A stretch of 33,442 nt of DNA from Blastococcus sp. (GCA_025965695.1 JAOPWM010000069.1:1-33442), one strand, 5' to 3'; numbered from the stretch's first letter, positions 12,113 through 21,053 are shown. Translations and numbers: made by a program. Notes: generated from the letters alone by a model not told the origin.

Positions 12113-12230
12113 TGCAGATTTACTCCTTCGACTGACTCGGCGCCGACAGCTCTGTCAGCTGAGGCCGGCCGATCCACCGTTCGTTGTGTGTCGCTGAGGC
12201 GCGGGTCGCGGTCACGCGCAGACGGAGCCC

Positions 12231-13286
12231 CTACCTATGGCCACCGCCCTCGGCCCGCCGCTTGCGCAGGTTGTCGGCGAAGACCGCGACCAGGACCACG
12301 AGGCCGACCACCACGGTCTGCCACTCGGTCTGGATCGCGAGGATCCGCAGCCCGTTGATGAGGACACTCATGATCAGGGCGCCGATGACGGTGCCGAGGA
12401 TGGATCCCCGCCCCCCGAGCAGCGACGTTCCTCCGATGATCACCGCGGCGATGGCCTGCAGTTCGTAACCCACGCCGAGCTGCGGCTGCGCCGAGTTCAG
12501 CCGCGCAGCGAGGACGACGCCGGCGACACCGGTGGCCACACCGGCCAGCGTGTAGATCGCCAGGACCCAGCGACGCGTGTTGATGCCGGAGAGGCGGGTC
12601 GCCTCCTCGTTGCTGCCGATCGCGTAGGTCATCCGGCCGAGGATCGTCTTGCGCAGGATGATGCCGGCCAGGATGGCCAGGCCGAAGAGGACGAGCACCG
12701 CGTTGGGAACCTTCGGGATGATCTCCCCGAGCGCGATCTTGGAGAACCCGTCCACCGTCGTGAAGTAGATCGGCTTGACGCCGGACAGCACCAGCGCCAG
12801 CCCCTGCGCCACCAGCATCATCGACAGCGTGGCGATGAACGGCGGAAGCCCCAGCACCGCCACGTTGAAGCCGTTGATGAGGCCGATCAACGCCCCCATG
12901 GCGATCCCGCCCAGGACACCCAGGGGCAGCGGCAGACCCGCGTCGGTCAGCAGGAGCCCGGTCACCACCGAACACAGCGTCATGGCGGTACCGAGCGAGA
13001 GGTCGATGCCGCCGGTGATGATCACGAACGTGGTGCCCACCGCCAGAATGCCGATGACGGCGGTCGACAGCAGGATCGAGCTGAGGTTCGTGATCGTCAG
13101 GAACTTCGGGCTGGCGATCGTGAAGACGATGATCAGCGCGATGAGCGTCCCGAAGGCGAGCACCTGCTGGAGGCCCTGCCCCAGCGCGGCGAACCGGCCG
13201 GAGCGCGCGGCCTCGGCAGCGACGCTCTCCCCCGGTGCCGACTGCGTGCCTGCGTCGGCCAGGTCTTCTGCGCGTTGAGTGGTCAT
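12231..13286 (-). CDS. Sugar ABC transporter permease (RbsC-like)
   Basis: Inner-membrane permease of the ribose/xylose/AraH family (BPD_transp_2), 351 residues with a ~45-residue cytoplasmic N-terminus and about eight to ten hydrophobic segments. [11 protein letters not shown] near 90-100 and the EAA-like block [15 protein letters not shown], where the ATPase docks, are diagnostic. The ATG at 13286 overlaps the ATPase TGA by four bases, so the pair is translationally coupled. It partners the ATPase upstream and the lipoprotein downstream. The family transports pentoses and deoxyhexoses, and specificity is set by the binding protein. Confidence 0.94.
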   Translation of the reverse strand: MTTQRAEDLADAGTQSAPGESVAAEAARSGRFAALGQGLQQVLAFGTLIALIIVFTIASPKFLTITNLSSILLSTAVIGILAVGTTFVIITGGIDLSLGTAMTLCSVVTGLLLTDAGLPLPLGVLGGIAMGALIGLINGFNVAVLGLPPFIATLSMMLVAQGLALVLSGVKPIYFTTVDGFSKIALGEIIPKVPNAVLVLFGLAILAGIILRKTILGRMTYAIGSNEEATRLSGINTRRWVLAIYTLAGVATGVAGVVLAARLNSAQPQLGVGYELQAIAAVIIGGTSLLGGRGSILGTVIGALIMSVLINGLRILAIQTEWQTVVVGLVVLVAVFADNLRKRRAEGGGHR

Positions 13287-14797
13287 GCCGCAACATCCTC
13301 GATGTTCTGGGTGGCGAGTTTCATGATCGATTCCTGATCGGCCTTGTCCGGCGTGAGCGTGCCGGTGACGCGGCCCTGCGACATGACGACGATCCGGTGC
13401 GAGAGCCGGAGGACCTCGGGCAGCTCGGAGGAGATCATGATGATCGCCTTGCCCTCGTCGGCCAGGTCGTTGAGGAGCTTGTAGATCTCTTCCTTGGCAC
13501 CGACGTCGATGCCGCGCGTCGGCTCGTCGAAGATGAGCACGTCGCAGTCCCTCGCCAGCCACTTGGCGATGACGACCTTCTGCTGGTTTCCGCCGGAGAG
13601 CGTCTTCACCATCGTCCGGCTGGACGGCGTCTTGATGCGCAGCGCCTTGATGAAGCGATCCGTCACCTTGCGGGCGCGGCCCTCGCGGAGGAACCCGAGC
13701 GGGGCCTTGTTCGACGACAGCGACGCCATGGCCACGTTGAACGCGACGTCCTGCTCGAGCATCAGGCCGTGCCGCTTGCGGTCCTCCGGCAGGTAGCCGA
13801 TCCCGAGTCGGACGGCGACCTCGGGGCCGGAGATCCGGACCTCCTTGCCGTTGACGGCGACCGTTCCCCCGCTCACCGGGTCGGCGCCGATGAGCGCGCG
13901 GGCGGTCTCGGTGCGGCCGGCCCCCATGAGCCCGGCGAACCCGAGGATCTCGCCCTTGTGGAGGTCGAAGGACACGTCGCGGAGGAGCTTCTTGGTCGAC
14001 AGGCTCCGCACGGAGAGCGCCAGCTCGCCGGTGTGCGCGGGGACGTCCTGGCGGCTGCTGTAGCCCGCGGAGATCTCACGACCGACCATCATGGAGATGA
14101 TCTCGTCGTCGCTGACCTCGTCCATCCGGCGCGTGCCGACGTACTGACCGTCGCGGAGCACCGTGACGCGGTCCGCGATCTGGCGCAGCTCCTCCATCCG
14201 GTGCGAGATGTAGACGATGCCGACCCCCCTGTCGCGCAGCGACCGGATGAGGCCGAACAGCACCTGGGTCTCGGAAATGCTGATCGCGGACGTCGGCTCG
14301 TCCATGATCAAGATCTTGGTATGGTCGTAGGAGAGCGCCTTCGCGATTTCCACCATCTGCTGCGACGCGACGGTGAGGTCCCCCACGACCTGGCTGGGGC
14401 GGAGGTGGATGTTCAGCCCCTCGAGGAGCTGCTTGGTCCGCCGGTTCAGCTCGCCATCACGGAGCCACGGGCCGGTGCGCGGCTCCCGGCCGATGTAGAT
14501 GTTCTGCGCCACCGTGAGGTGGGGCATCAGGTTCATCTCCTGGTGGATGATGCTGATGCCGAGCTTCTGAGCCACCTTCGGGTCGTTGACGTCGACCTCG
14601 TCGCCGTCGATGGCGATCCGGCCCGAGTCCATCGTGTAGATCCCCGAGAGGATCTTCATCAGCGTCGACTTGCCGGCGCCGTTCTCGCCCACGAGGGCGA
14701 GCACCTCACCACGATCGAGTTCGAAGTTGACGCCGTCGAGGGCCTGGACCCCCGGGAACCCCTTGCTGATGCCCTCTACTGTGAGGAGCTGACTCAT
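13283..14797 (-). CDS. Sugar ABC transporter ATPase with two nucleotide-binding domains (RbsA-like)
   Basis: ATPase that powers the CUT2-type sugar importer, 504 residues. The first domain has Walker [10 protein letters not shown] (37-45). The second has the degenerate Walker [10 protein letters not shown], then signature LSGGNQQKV and Walker [14 protein letters not shown]. Asymmetry between the domains is normal for RbsA/MglA. ATG at 14797, 52 bases after the fucU stop. It is third in the minus-strand operon. Confidence 0.95.
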   Translation of the reverse strand: MSQLLTVEGISKGFPGVQALDGVNFELDRGEVLALVGENGAGKSTLMKILSGIYTMDSGRIAIDGDEVDVNDPKVAQKLGISIIHQEMNLMPHLTVAQNIYIGREPRTGPWLRDGELNRRTKQLLEGLNIHLRPSQVVGDLTVASQQMVEIAKALSYDHTKILIMDEPTSAISISETQVLFGLIRSLRDRGVGIVYISHRMEELRQIADRVTVLRDGQYVGTRRMDEVSDDEIISMMVGREISAGYSSRQDVPAHTGELALSVRSLSTKKLLRDVSFDLHKGEILGFAGLMGAGRTETARALIGADPVSGGTVAVNGKEVRISGPEVAVRLGIGYLPEDRKRHGLMLEQDVAFNVAMASLSSNKAPLGFLREGRARKVTDRFIKALRIKTPSSRTMVKTLSGGNQQKVVIAKWLARDCDVLIFDEPTRGIDVGAKEEIYKLLNDLADEGKAIIMISSELPEVLRLSHRIVVMSQGRVTGTLTPDKADQESIMKLATQNIEDVAA

Positions 14798-14849
14798 TCG
14801 TTCACCCGCCTGATGGGTTGATCTGTGGGTTCGGTTCCGTAGCGCCCAG

Positions 14850-15275
14850 TCACACGACGCCCTTGCGGAGCAGGTAGCAGCTGTAGGGAACGGTCTCCCC
14901 CGTCTGCACGAAGACGCTCACCGGCTTGGCCGACTCGTAGAACGCGAACCGCTCCACGGAGGCGATCCGGACCGGGCGCCGCTCCGCCGCGTCCGCCGCC
15001 TTCTGCAGGCGTTCGGTCGCAGCGGTGATCTCGTCGGGAGCGCCGTCGATCTCCATGCGGTGCACCGCCTCGTCCACGAAGCCGTCCAGGGGGAAGACGG
15101 TGAGAAGAGCCGCGGCCGCGCCCCCCGTGTCGACCCCTCTGAAATCGATTACAGGCGCACCATAGCGATGCGCAGGGAAGTTGCGGTCCACGAGGCCCAA
15201 CAAATCGCCGTGTCCCATCCGGTCGAGGAGAGACAGCAGTGGCCCCGTCAGCAGCGGGTCGATGTTCTTGAGCAC
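14850..15275 (-). CDS. fucU: RbsD/FucU-family sugar mutarotase
   Basis: Catalyses anomer interconversion (FucU: alpha/beta L-fucose; RbsD: pyran/furan forms of ribose) so the imported sugar is in the form the next enzyme accepts. The protein has 141 residues, the family length. [16 protein letters not shown] (21-36) carries the conserved His22, Asp24, Asp30 and His36. RFAFYE with VQTGET toward the C-terminus is FucU-like rather than RbsD-like. The GTG at 15275 has GGAG 7 bases upstream. It lies between the cupin isomerase and the ABC genes. A LacI-type operator lies inside the gene at 15140-15153. The L-fucose assignment rests on the FucU-like motifs and that shared operator. Confidence 0.85.
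   Translation of the reverse strand: MLKNIDPLLTGPLLSLLDRMGHGDLLGLVDRNFPAHRYGAPVIDFRGVDTGGAAAALLTVFPLDGFVDEAVHRMEIDGAPDEITAATERLQKAADAAERRPVRIASVERFAFYESAKPVSVFVQTGETVPYSCYLLRKGVV
15140..15153. promoter_or_regulatory. Intragenic LacI-family operator in fucU
   Basis: TGAAATCGATTACA fits all ten fixed positions of the LacI-family consensus TGnAAnCGnTTnCA and is nearly identical to the sites at 26658 and 27787 around lacI. On the coding strand it forces GTA, GAT and, just after it, AGA, codons rare in this GC-rich sequence. It could act as a roadblock operator for the importer operon. Confidence 0.6.
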
Positions 15276-15335
15276 GGGTCGTCTCCGATCAGAGGGGGCG
15301 GACGAGGGATGAGCGGTGGCCGGCAGCCACTGCGG

Positions 15336-15938
15336 TCAGCGGCCGGGATAGCCGACGTGGTCGGGATTCGGGCGCGTGGACCAGCCGTCGACACCGTCCG
15401 GGACGACCAGTGCCGACATGCCCCCCGCGCGCTCGATGAGTGCATAGTCCTGCCCGGCGTCGGCTCCGTAGCAGAACATCGTCACGAACGGCTCGTCGCC
15501 GACGTTGACGCTGCGGTGCACCCAGTGCCCGGGGACGTGTACCGCCTCACCCGGCTGCAGCGGCAGGGCCTCGCTCCGGCCGTCGAGGGTCTCGAGGAGC
15601 ATCACCCCGATCCCGCTGAGGCAGTAGTAGAGCTCCGCGCGGTCGGCCTTGGCGTGCAGGTGCCCGCGGGTCATCGCGAACTCGTCGCCGTAGCGTCCCG
15701 GCTGAAGGGTGCTCGTGCCGATGATGAGCGCGCCCTCGCCGTCGACGTTGCGGTGCTCCTCCACCCGGTAGACCAGGAAGTCAGGCCCGTTCTCGGCGAG
15801 CACGGCGCGATAGGCGTCGTCGTCGCGGTAGACGCCCGCCATGTCCCCCAGCCGCTTCTCGTAGCTGGACGTGGCACCCCTCATGGCGCCGTCCGCGCCG
15901 AGGGCCAGCAGGCCCGGATCGGGCACCGTCGCGGTCAT
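15336..15938 (-). CDS. Cupin-type glucose-6-phosphate-isomerase-like protein
   Basis: Cupin metalloenzyme of the GPI family (PF06560), which interconverts aldose and ketose sugar phosphates in some archaea and bacteria. The 200-residue length is typical. The metal ligands are His93 and His95 (RGHLHAK), Glu102 and His141 (PGHWVH). YYCLSGIGVMLLE and LQPGEAVHVPGHW are the two cupin motifs. The ATG at 15938 has GGAGGAGG upstream. It is the first gene of the importer operon and diverges from the FGGY operon, sharing its regulatory region. The gap to fucU is 60 bases. Its context with a mutarotase and importer suggests isomerisation of the imported sugar or its phosphate; the substrate is not established. 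Confidence 0.82.
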   Translation of the reverse strand: MTATVPDPGLLALGADGAMRGATSSYEKRLGDMAGVYRDDDAYRAVLAENGPDFLVYRVEEHRNVDGEGALIIGTSTLQPGRYGDEFAMTRGHLHAKADRAELYYCLSGIGVMLLETLDGRSEALPLQPGEAVHVPGHWVHRSVNVGDEPFVTMFCYGADAGQDYALIERAGGMSALVVPDGVDGWSTRPNPDHVGYPGR

Positions 15939-15987
15939 TCAGCCTCCTCCAAGGTGTGAGCCGGGCCTCACCGTAGGGCTCCACACC

Positions 15988-16028
15988 TGTCATGACAAGT
16001 CTTTGACAACCTGTCATGTCAACTGTCA
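15988..16028. promoter_or_regulatory. TGTCA half-site array in the divergent cupin/FGGY promoter
   Basis: The AT-richer spacer holds a perfect palindrome TGTCATGACA (15988-15997), then TTGACA (16003-16008), TGTCA (16012-16016), TGTCA (16017-16021) and TGTCA (16024-16028). Such clustered palindromic half-sites between divergent operons are what a GntR/HutC-type repressor would bind, and one is encoded at the end of the plus-strand operon. TTGACA could double as a -35 element. Confidence 0.6.
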
Positions 16029-16078
16029 GAGTCGGCCCTTCGGACAGGCTGCACCGACCGGCACGAGGAATGGCTTGG

Positions 16079-17575
16079 ATGATCGTCGCGCATGACCTCG
16101 GCACCACCGGCAACAAGGCCTCCCTCCACGACGAGGGCGGCGCCACTCTGGCCACCCTCACGGTCGACTACCCGACGAGTTTCGCGGCGGGTGGCGTCGC
16201 GGAACAGGACCCCGTGCACTGGTGGGAGGCCGTCGGAACAGCCACCCGCCGGCTGCTGGAGCTCGCCGGCGTGCCGGGCTCCGCGGTCACCGGGGTCGGC
16301 CTGTCGGGCCAGATGATGGGGGCCGTCTTCCTCGGCGCGGACCATCAGCCGGTCCGGCCGGCCATGATCTGGGCCGACCACCGCAGCACGGCGCAGGCCG
16401 ACCGGCTGCTCGCCGAGGTGAGCCAGGACGAGGCCTACCGCCGCCTCGGCCACCGGATCCACCCGACCTACACGCTGGCAAAGATGATGTGGGTCCGCGA
16501 CAACGAGCCGGATCGGTGGGCTCGCACCCGGCACGTGTGCGTGGCCAAGGACTACGTGGTCCTCCGGCTGACCGGGATCCTGGTCACGGACCACTCCGAC
16601 GCGTCCGGGACGGACGCCTATGACCAGGTGGCCGGCGACTGGTCCCCGCTGCTGCTCGACGCCGCGGCCATCGACCCCGGAGTCCTCCCCCCGGTCGTCG
16701 AGTCCACGACGGTCGTCGGGGGGCTCACGGCCGCTGCGGCCGCCCACACCGGGCTGCAGCCCGGCACACCCGTCGTCCTGGGCGGCGGTGACGGCCCGAT
16801 GGCCGCCGTCGGGGCCGGCGTGATCACGCCGGACGACGGGGCCTACGTGTGTCTCGGCTCCTCCTCATGGATCTCGGCGTCCTCCACGCGACCGCTGCAC
16901 GACCCGGCGATGCGCTCGATGACCTTCAATCACGTCGTTCCGGGCTACTTCGTGCCCACGGCCACGATGCAGGCCGGCGGCGCGAGCCTGAGCTGGGTGA
17001 TGGGCATCCTCGGCGCGACAGGCGCCGGCCACGACCAGTTGCTGCTGGAGGCGGCCAAGGTCCCGGCAGCCGACGAAGGGCTGTTCTTCCTGCCCTACCT
17101 CCTCGGCGAACGGTCCCCGCACTGGAATGCCGCAGCGGCCGGGACGTTCGCCGGCCTCCAGCGTCACCACGCCGCGGGGCACCTCGTGCGCGCTGTGCTC
17201 GAAGGGGTGGCGTTCAACCTGCGCACCTGCATCAGCGCCTTCACGGAGAACGGCATCCCCGTGGAGAGCCTCGACGTGATCGGCGGCGGCGCCACGAGCG
17301 ACGTGTGGATGCAGGTGCTTGCCGACGTCTGGCAGGTTCCGGTCCGACGACGCTCGATCGTGGCCGAGGCCAACAGCCTGGGGGCCGCCGTCACGGCGGC
17401 GGTCGGGCTCGGGCTGGTGGCGGACTTCGGGGTCGCCCGCTCCCTGTCGACGACCACGGCCGAGTTCCTTCCCGACACCGCCCGCGGCGAGCTCAGCCGC
17501 CGGCAGCACGAGGTCTTCCTCGACGCCTACGACCGACTCGAGCCGTGGTTCGACCGGCGCAGGGTGGCTCCGTGA
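16079..17575 (+). CDS. FGGY-family carbohydrate kinase (xylulokinase-like)
   Basis: ATP-dependent kinase of the FGGY (XylB) fold, 498 residues. N-terminal DLGTTGNKASL (6-16) is the first phosphate-binding motif. GGGDGPMAAVGAG near 235-247 contains the catalytic base Asp238, and VIGGGATSDVWMQVLADV is the C-terminal signature. The start is ATG 16079 because GAGGA ends 9 bases upstream; the ATG at 16070 overlaps that site. It is the first gene of a six-gene operon and its TGA overlaps the next GTG by four bases. Relatives phosphorylate ketoses (xylulose, ribulose), polyols or gluconate. Which is used here is unknown. Confidence 0.9.
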   Translation: MIVAHDLGTTGNKASLHDEGGATLATLTVDYPTSFAAGGVAEQDPVHWWEAVGTATRRLLELAGVPGSAVTGVGLSGQMMGAVFLGADHQPVRPAMIWADHRSTAQADRLLAEVSQDEAYRRLGHRIHPTYTLAKMMWVRDNEPDRWARTRHVCVAKDYVVLRLTGILVTDHSDASGTDAYDQVAGDWSPLLLDAAAIDPGVLPPVVESTTVVGGLTAAAAAHTGLQPGTPVVLGGGDGPMAAVGAGVITPDDGAYVCLGSSSWISASSTRPLHDPAMRSMTFNHVVPGYFVPTATMQAGGASLSWVMGILGATGAGHDQLLLEAAKVPAADEGLFFLPYLLGERSPHWNAAAAGTFAGLQRHHAAGHLVRAVLEGVAFNLRTCISAFTENGIPVESLDVIGGGATSDVWMQVLADVWQVPVRRRSIVAEANSLGAAVTAAVGLGLVADFGVARSLSTTTAEFLPDTARGELSRRQHEVFLDAYDRLEPWFDRRRVAP

Positions 17576-18546
17576 GCGGCACGGTCGTCGTCACCTCACG
17601 GTCGTTCTCCAGTGGCGGCGTCGACCTCGTGGCACGGCTGGAGGCCGCGGGCCTGACCGTGATCCGGGCCTCGACGACGCACCAGCCGGAGGCGATCTGT
17701 CCCGTCCTCCGCGATGCGGTCGCGTGGATCGCCGGCACCGCACCGGTGACCGCCCGGCACCTCGAGGCGGCCCCGGCCCTCCGCGTGGTCGCGCGCTACG
17801 GCACCGGTGTCGACGCGGTCGACCTGGCTGCCGCGGCTCGCGCCGGTGTCGTCGTGACGAACACGCCGGGGGCCAACAGCGAGGCAGTGGCCGAGCACGC
17901 CATCGCGCTGCTGTTCGCGGTGCTGCGGGGCGTATCGGCCGGGGACCGGCGCGTGCGACGCGGTGACTGGAGCGTGCTGCGCGGGCGCCAGTTGGCCGGC
18001 TCGGTGGCCGGCGTCGTCGGCTTCGGTCGGATCGGCCGCGGCGTGGCACGGCGGCTGCTCGCGCTCGGGTGCGAGGTGCTGGTGCACGACCCGTACGTCC
18101 CCGACGACGACGTGCTCGCCACCGGGGCGAAGCCGGCACCTCTCGACCAGCTGTGCGCCGCGGCCCAGGTCGTCTCATTGCACGCGCCCGGCGGTCGGAC
18201 CGTCGTCGACGACTCGTGGTTGTCCCGCTCCCCCGCCGGCCAGGTGCTGGTCAACACCGCCCGGGCCGACCTCGTCGACGAGGACGCCGTCGCCCGTGCG
18301 GTCCGGGACGGCCGGCTGGCGGGTTTCGCGGCCGACACGCTCGCCGCCGAAGCCGGAGCCGACCACGTCTCACCGTTGCTTGCCGACGACCTCGCCGATC
18401 ACGTCGTCGTCACCCCGCACCTCGGTGCGCAGACCCGCGAGGCCGTCGACACCATGGGCGCCCTCGCCGTTGCCGACGTCCTCGCCGTTCTCGCGGGCCG
18501 GGAGCCGGCCCACCCCGTGACGCCGCCCCCGGGAGCCCGTACGTGA
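17572..18546 (+). CDS. D-isomer-specific 2-hydroxyacid dehydrogenase (SerA/PGDH-like)
   Basis: NAD-dependent dehydrogenase of the D-2-hydroxyacid family, 324 residues without a C-terminal ACT domain, so not a full SerA. The nucleotide-binding GFGRIG lies at 150-155. Arg231 (NTARADLVDE) and His283 (TPHLGAQT) are the expected substrate-binding and acid/base residues; Glu260 is a likely third member. RYGTGVDAVDL (75-85) and TNTPGANSEAVAEHA are family blocks. The GTG start overlaps the kinase stop, and its TGA overlaps the next gene, both by four bases. In an operon with a lactonase and a keto-deoxy-acid aldolase it probably oxidises or reduces a sugar-acid intermediate at C2 (inference). Confidence 0.88.
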   Translation: MSGTVVVTSRSFSSGGVDLVARLEAAGLTVIRASTTHQPEAICPVLRDAVAWIAGTAPVTARHLEAAPALRVVARYGTGVDAVDLAAAARAGVVVTNTPGANSEAVAEHAIALLFAVLRGVSAGDRRVRRGDWSVLRGRQLAGSVAGVVGFGRIGRGVARRLLALGCEVLVHDPYVPDDDVLATGAKPAPLDQLCAAAQVVSLHAPGGRTVVDDSWLSRSPAGQVLVNTARADLVDEDAVARAVRDGRLAGFAADTLAAEAGADHVSPLLADDLADHVVVTPHLGAQTREAVDTMGALAVADVLAVLAGREPAHPVTPPPGART

Positions 18547-19454
18547 GCCCGAACACCCGCCGCATGCGCTTCGTCGGCGTGAGCACCGCATCGTCGTCGA
18601 TCATGCAGGTGTTCCCGCTGTGGTCGGACATCCTCGGCCTGGACGCCGAGCTCGTCGGGCTCGACCTCCCGATCGGCGCGCCCCGCGAGGCGTACCGCGG
18701 GGCGGTCGCGGAGATCCAGGAGGACCCGGCGTGCGCGGGTGCCCTGGTGACCACGCACAAGATCGCGGTCTTCGATGCTGCCCACGACATGTTCCACCAC
18801 TTGGATGACTTCGCCGCCAGCGTCGGTGAGATCTCCTCGATCGCCGTGCGCGCAGGGCAGACCTTCGGCGCCGCGAAAGACCCGCTGACGGCGGGCCTCG
18901 CGCTGGAGGAGGTCCTGGACGACGACCACTTCGCCCAGGGGGCGCAGGTGCTGTGCCTGGGCGCGGGCGGTGCCGGCACTGCCATCGGGTGGTATCTCGG
19001 CCAGCGCAAGGACGCTCCCGCCCGCATGACATTCGTCGACGTCGAGAGCAACCGGCTCGCGCACCTGCGCGAGGTGCTCCACACCCACGCCCCGCACGTC
19101 GAGCTGCGGACTCTGACCGCGGCCGAGGCCGACGTCCCCGCAGAGCTGGCCGCGCTCCCGGCGGGGAGCCTGGTCGTGAACGCCACCGGACTCGGCAAGG
19201 ACCGTCCGGGCTCGCCGCTGCCCTCGTCCGCCCGGTTCCCCCGCGAGTCCGTCGTCTGGGAGCTGAACTACCGGGGTCCGCTGGAGTTCCTGGCACAGGC
19301 ACGCAGCCAGCAGGAGGAGCGGCGCCTGACCGTCGTGGACGGGTGGCGCTACTTCATCCACGGCTGGTCCCAGGTCATCGCCGACGTGTTCGAGATCCCG
19401 ATGGAGCCCGCTCTCGTCGCGCGCCTGGCGGAGGCTGCGGAGGGCGTCCGGTGA
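18543..19454 (+). CDS. Shikimate-dehydrogenase-like oxidoreductase
   Basis: AroE-family NAD(P) enzyme of 303 residues. The fold is recognisable from a Ser-rich substrate loop (STASSSIMQVFP, 14-25), the catalytic-type lysine Lys73 in VTTHK, Asp113, the dinucleotide loop GAGGAGTA (140-147) and a C-terminal Gln277 (HGWSQ). The usual NTDG motif is replaced by AAKDPLTAG, so shikimate itself is an unlikely substrate. No other shikimate-pathway gene is nearby. It is coupled by four-base overlaps to the dehydrogenase before and the lactonase after. I infer oxidation of a polyhydroxylated acid or cyclic intermediate of the same catabolic route; the exact reaction is unknown. Confidence 0.75.
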   Translation: MSPNTRRMRFVGVSTASSSIMQVFPLWSDILGLDAELVGLDLPIGAPREAYRGAVAEIQEDPACAGALVTTHKIAVFDAAHDMFHHLDDFAASVGEISSIAVRAGQTFGAAKDPLTAGLALEEVLDDDHFAQGAQVLCLGAGGAGTAIGWYLGQRKDAPARMTFVDVESNRLAHLREVLHTHAPHVELRTLTAAEADVPAELAALPAGSLVVNATGLGKDRPGSPLPSSARFPRESVVWELNYRGPLEFLAQARSQQEERRLTVVDGWRYFIHGWSQVIADVFEIPMEPALVARLAEAAEGVR

Positions 19455-20371
19455 GCCTTCGGGTGCGCACCGTCCTGGGGGACATCGAGCCCGGGGAGCT
19501 CGGCGCAACGGATTATCACGAACACCTTTTCCAGATCTCCCCGCTGCTCAGGGGCGACGAACTGGACGACGAATCGGCGAGCGGCCGGGAGGCCGAGCAC
19601 CTGCGCGCGGCCGGCGCGGCGGCGATGGTGGAGGCCACGCCGACCGGACTGGGCCGACGGCCGGACGCGGTCGCACGGGTGTCCGCGCGGACGGGGCTGC
19701 GCATCGTCCACGTCACCGGCGCCCACCGGGAAGCCCACTACGCCGTCGGCGACCCGTTGCTCGACGAACCCGTCGATGCCCTCATGAACCGCTTCCACCA
19801 CGATCTCTTCAGCGGCATGGACGGCACCACGGTCCGGGCCGGGGCCGTCAAGGCAGGCGCGGGCTACTGGTCGCTCACCGCCTTCGAACGACGGGTGCTG
19901 ACCGCCGTCGGCCAACTCGCCGCCGGCACCGGAGCGCCGGTCATGGTGCACCTGGAGCACGGAAGCGCCGGGCACGAGGTGCTGGACCTGCTGGCGGCCG
20001 AAGGCTGCCCCGAGGACCAGGTGGCATTGGCCCACGTCGACCGCAACCCCGACCCCGTGCTGCACCGGGAGCTGGCCGCCCGCGGGGCCTACCTGGGCTA
20101 CGACGGCGCGGCGCGGCACCAGCGGTGGCCGGACTCCGTCCTCATCGACTGCCTGGCGGCGGTGGTCGAGGGCGGCGCGGGCGACCGGGTGCTGCTGGGT
20201 GGAGACGTCGCACGCCGGACCCGGTACGTGGCCTACGGAGGCATGCCGGGTCTCGCCTATCTCTTCGAGCGGTTCGTCCCCCGCGTGCGGCAGGCCGTCG
20301 GGGACGCCGTGCTCGGCTCGGTACTGGTCGCCAATCCGGCCCGCTGGCTGAGCTGGGACCCCGAGCAATGA
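19451..20371 (+). CDS. Phosphotriesterase-family hydrolase, probable sugar lactonase
   Basis: Binuclear-metal amidohydrolase of the phosphotriesterase-related family (306 residues). Metal ligands visible are His23 and His25 (HEH), bridging Lys134 (VKAGAG), His167 (MVHLEH), His195 (ALAHVD) and Asp252 (LGGDVAR). Characterised bacterial relatives in sugar operons hydrolyse sugar-acid lactones or their phosphates rather than organophosphates. The GTG start at 19451 overlaps the previous TGA. It precedes the aldolase by 28 bases. In context it would open a lactone made by one of the upstream dehydrogenases (inference). Confidence 0.85.
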   Translation: MSLRVRTVLGDIEPGELGATDYHEHLFQISPLLRGDELDDESASGREAEHLRAAGAAAMVEATPTGLGRRPDAVARVSARTGLRIVHVTGAHREAHYAVGDPLLDEPVDALMNRFHHDLFSGMDGTTVRAGAVKAGAGYWSLTAFERRVLTAVGQLAAGTGAPVMVHLEHGSAGHEVLDLLAAEGCPEDQVALAHVDRNPDPVLHRELAARGAYLGYDGAARHQRWPDSVLIDCLAAVVEGGAGDRVLLGGDVARRTRYVAYGGMPGLAYLFERFVPRVRQAVGDAVLGSVLVANPARWLSWDPEQ

Positions 20372-20399
20372 CCCCCAGCCCCGACGGAAAAGGACGAGC

Positions 20400-21053
20400 A
20401 TGACCGCCGAACCCCAGGTCCTCAGCACGGGCCGTGACATCCTCAGCATCGGCCCGGTCATGCCGGTGGTCGTCATCGACAGCGTGGCGGACGCCGTGCC
20501 ACTGGCGAGGGCCCTGGCCCGGGGCGGGGTGCGCGCCATGGAGATCACGCTGCGTACCGAGGCCGGGCTGGGAGCCATCGAGAGGGTGGCCGCCGAGGTT
20601 CCCGAGACCCTCGTCGGGGCCGGCACGGTGACGACGCCGGAAGAGGCGTCGGCCGCACACCGGGCAGGGGCGCGGTTCATCGTGACGCCGGGTGCCACCG
20701 ACCGGCTGCTGGGCGCCGTCCTCGACACCGGCCTGCCGCTGCTGGCCGGAGCGAGCACTCTCACCGAGATCCTCCGCCTGCGGGAGCACGGCCAGATGGC
20801 CGTGAAGTTCTTCCCGGCCGAGGCGTCCGGCGGGACGGCGTACCTGCGCGCGGTCGCCGGGCCGGTCCCGGACATCAGCTTCTGCCCGACCGGTGGCATC
20901 ACCCCGGCCAACGCGACGGAGTACCTGGCACTGCCGAACGTGGGCTGCGTGGGCGGCTCCTGGCTGACCCCGAAGGCGTTGGTCGCGTCCGGCGACTGGG
21001 TGGCGATCGAGGGACTGGCGGCCGCAGCCGCCGGCCTGGCGGCGGGAGGATGA
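20400..21053 (+). CDS. KDPG/KHG-type class I aldolase (Eda family)
   Basis: Cleaves a 2-keto-3-deoxy (phospho)sugar acid to pyruvate plus an aldehyde, as in the Entner-Doudoroff route. The protein has 217 residues, normal for Eda. Catalytic Glu48 (MEITLRT), the Schiff-base Lys136 (VKFFPAE), VGAGTV and PTGGI are all present. ATG at 20400 with a purine-rich GGAAAAGGA site. It is the last enzyme of the operon and its TGA overlaps the regulator's ATG. No sugar-acid dehydratase is encoded in this operon, so its substrate must come from another locus (perhaps the enolase-superfamily enzyme at 23694) or from a non-canonical step. Confidence 0.92.
   Translation: MTAEPQVLSTGRDILSIGPVMPVVVIDSVADAVPLARALARGGVRAMEITLRTEAGLGAIERVAAEVPETLVGAGTVTTPEEASAAHRAGARFIVTPGATDRLLGAVLDTGLPLLAGASTLTEILRLREHGQMAVKFFPAEASGGTAYLRAVAGPVPDISFCPTGGITPANATEYLALPNVGCVGGSWLTPKALVASGDWVAIEGLAAAAAGLAAGG

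Noticed and set aside
13323-13336. Possible fourth LacI operator in the 3' end of the ABC ATPase gene (ATGATCGATTCC)
   Set aside because: Only about six of ten fixed consensus positions match when centred on CG.
13235-14821. Plus-strand open frame of 528 codons opposite the sugar ABC ATPase
   Set aside because: Low-complexity Asp/Val/Arg/Leu-rich sequence mirroring the ATPase codons; no motif and no credible start region.
10249-15275. Reading the importer, mutarotase and PfkB kinase as a plain ribose (rbs) regulon
   Set aside because: Not excluded, but the mutarotase is FucU-like, the kinase is in a separate convergent unit behind a strong terminator, and the intragenic operator ties the importer to the fucose LacI.
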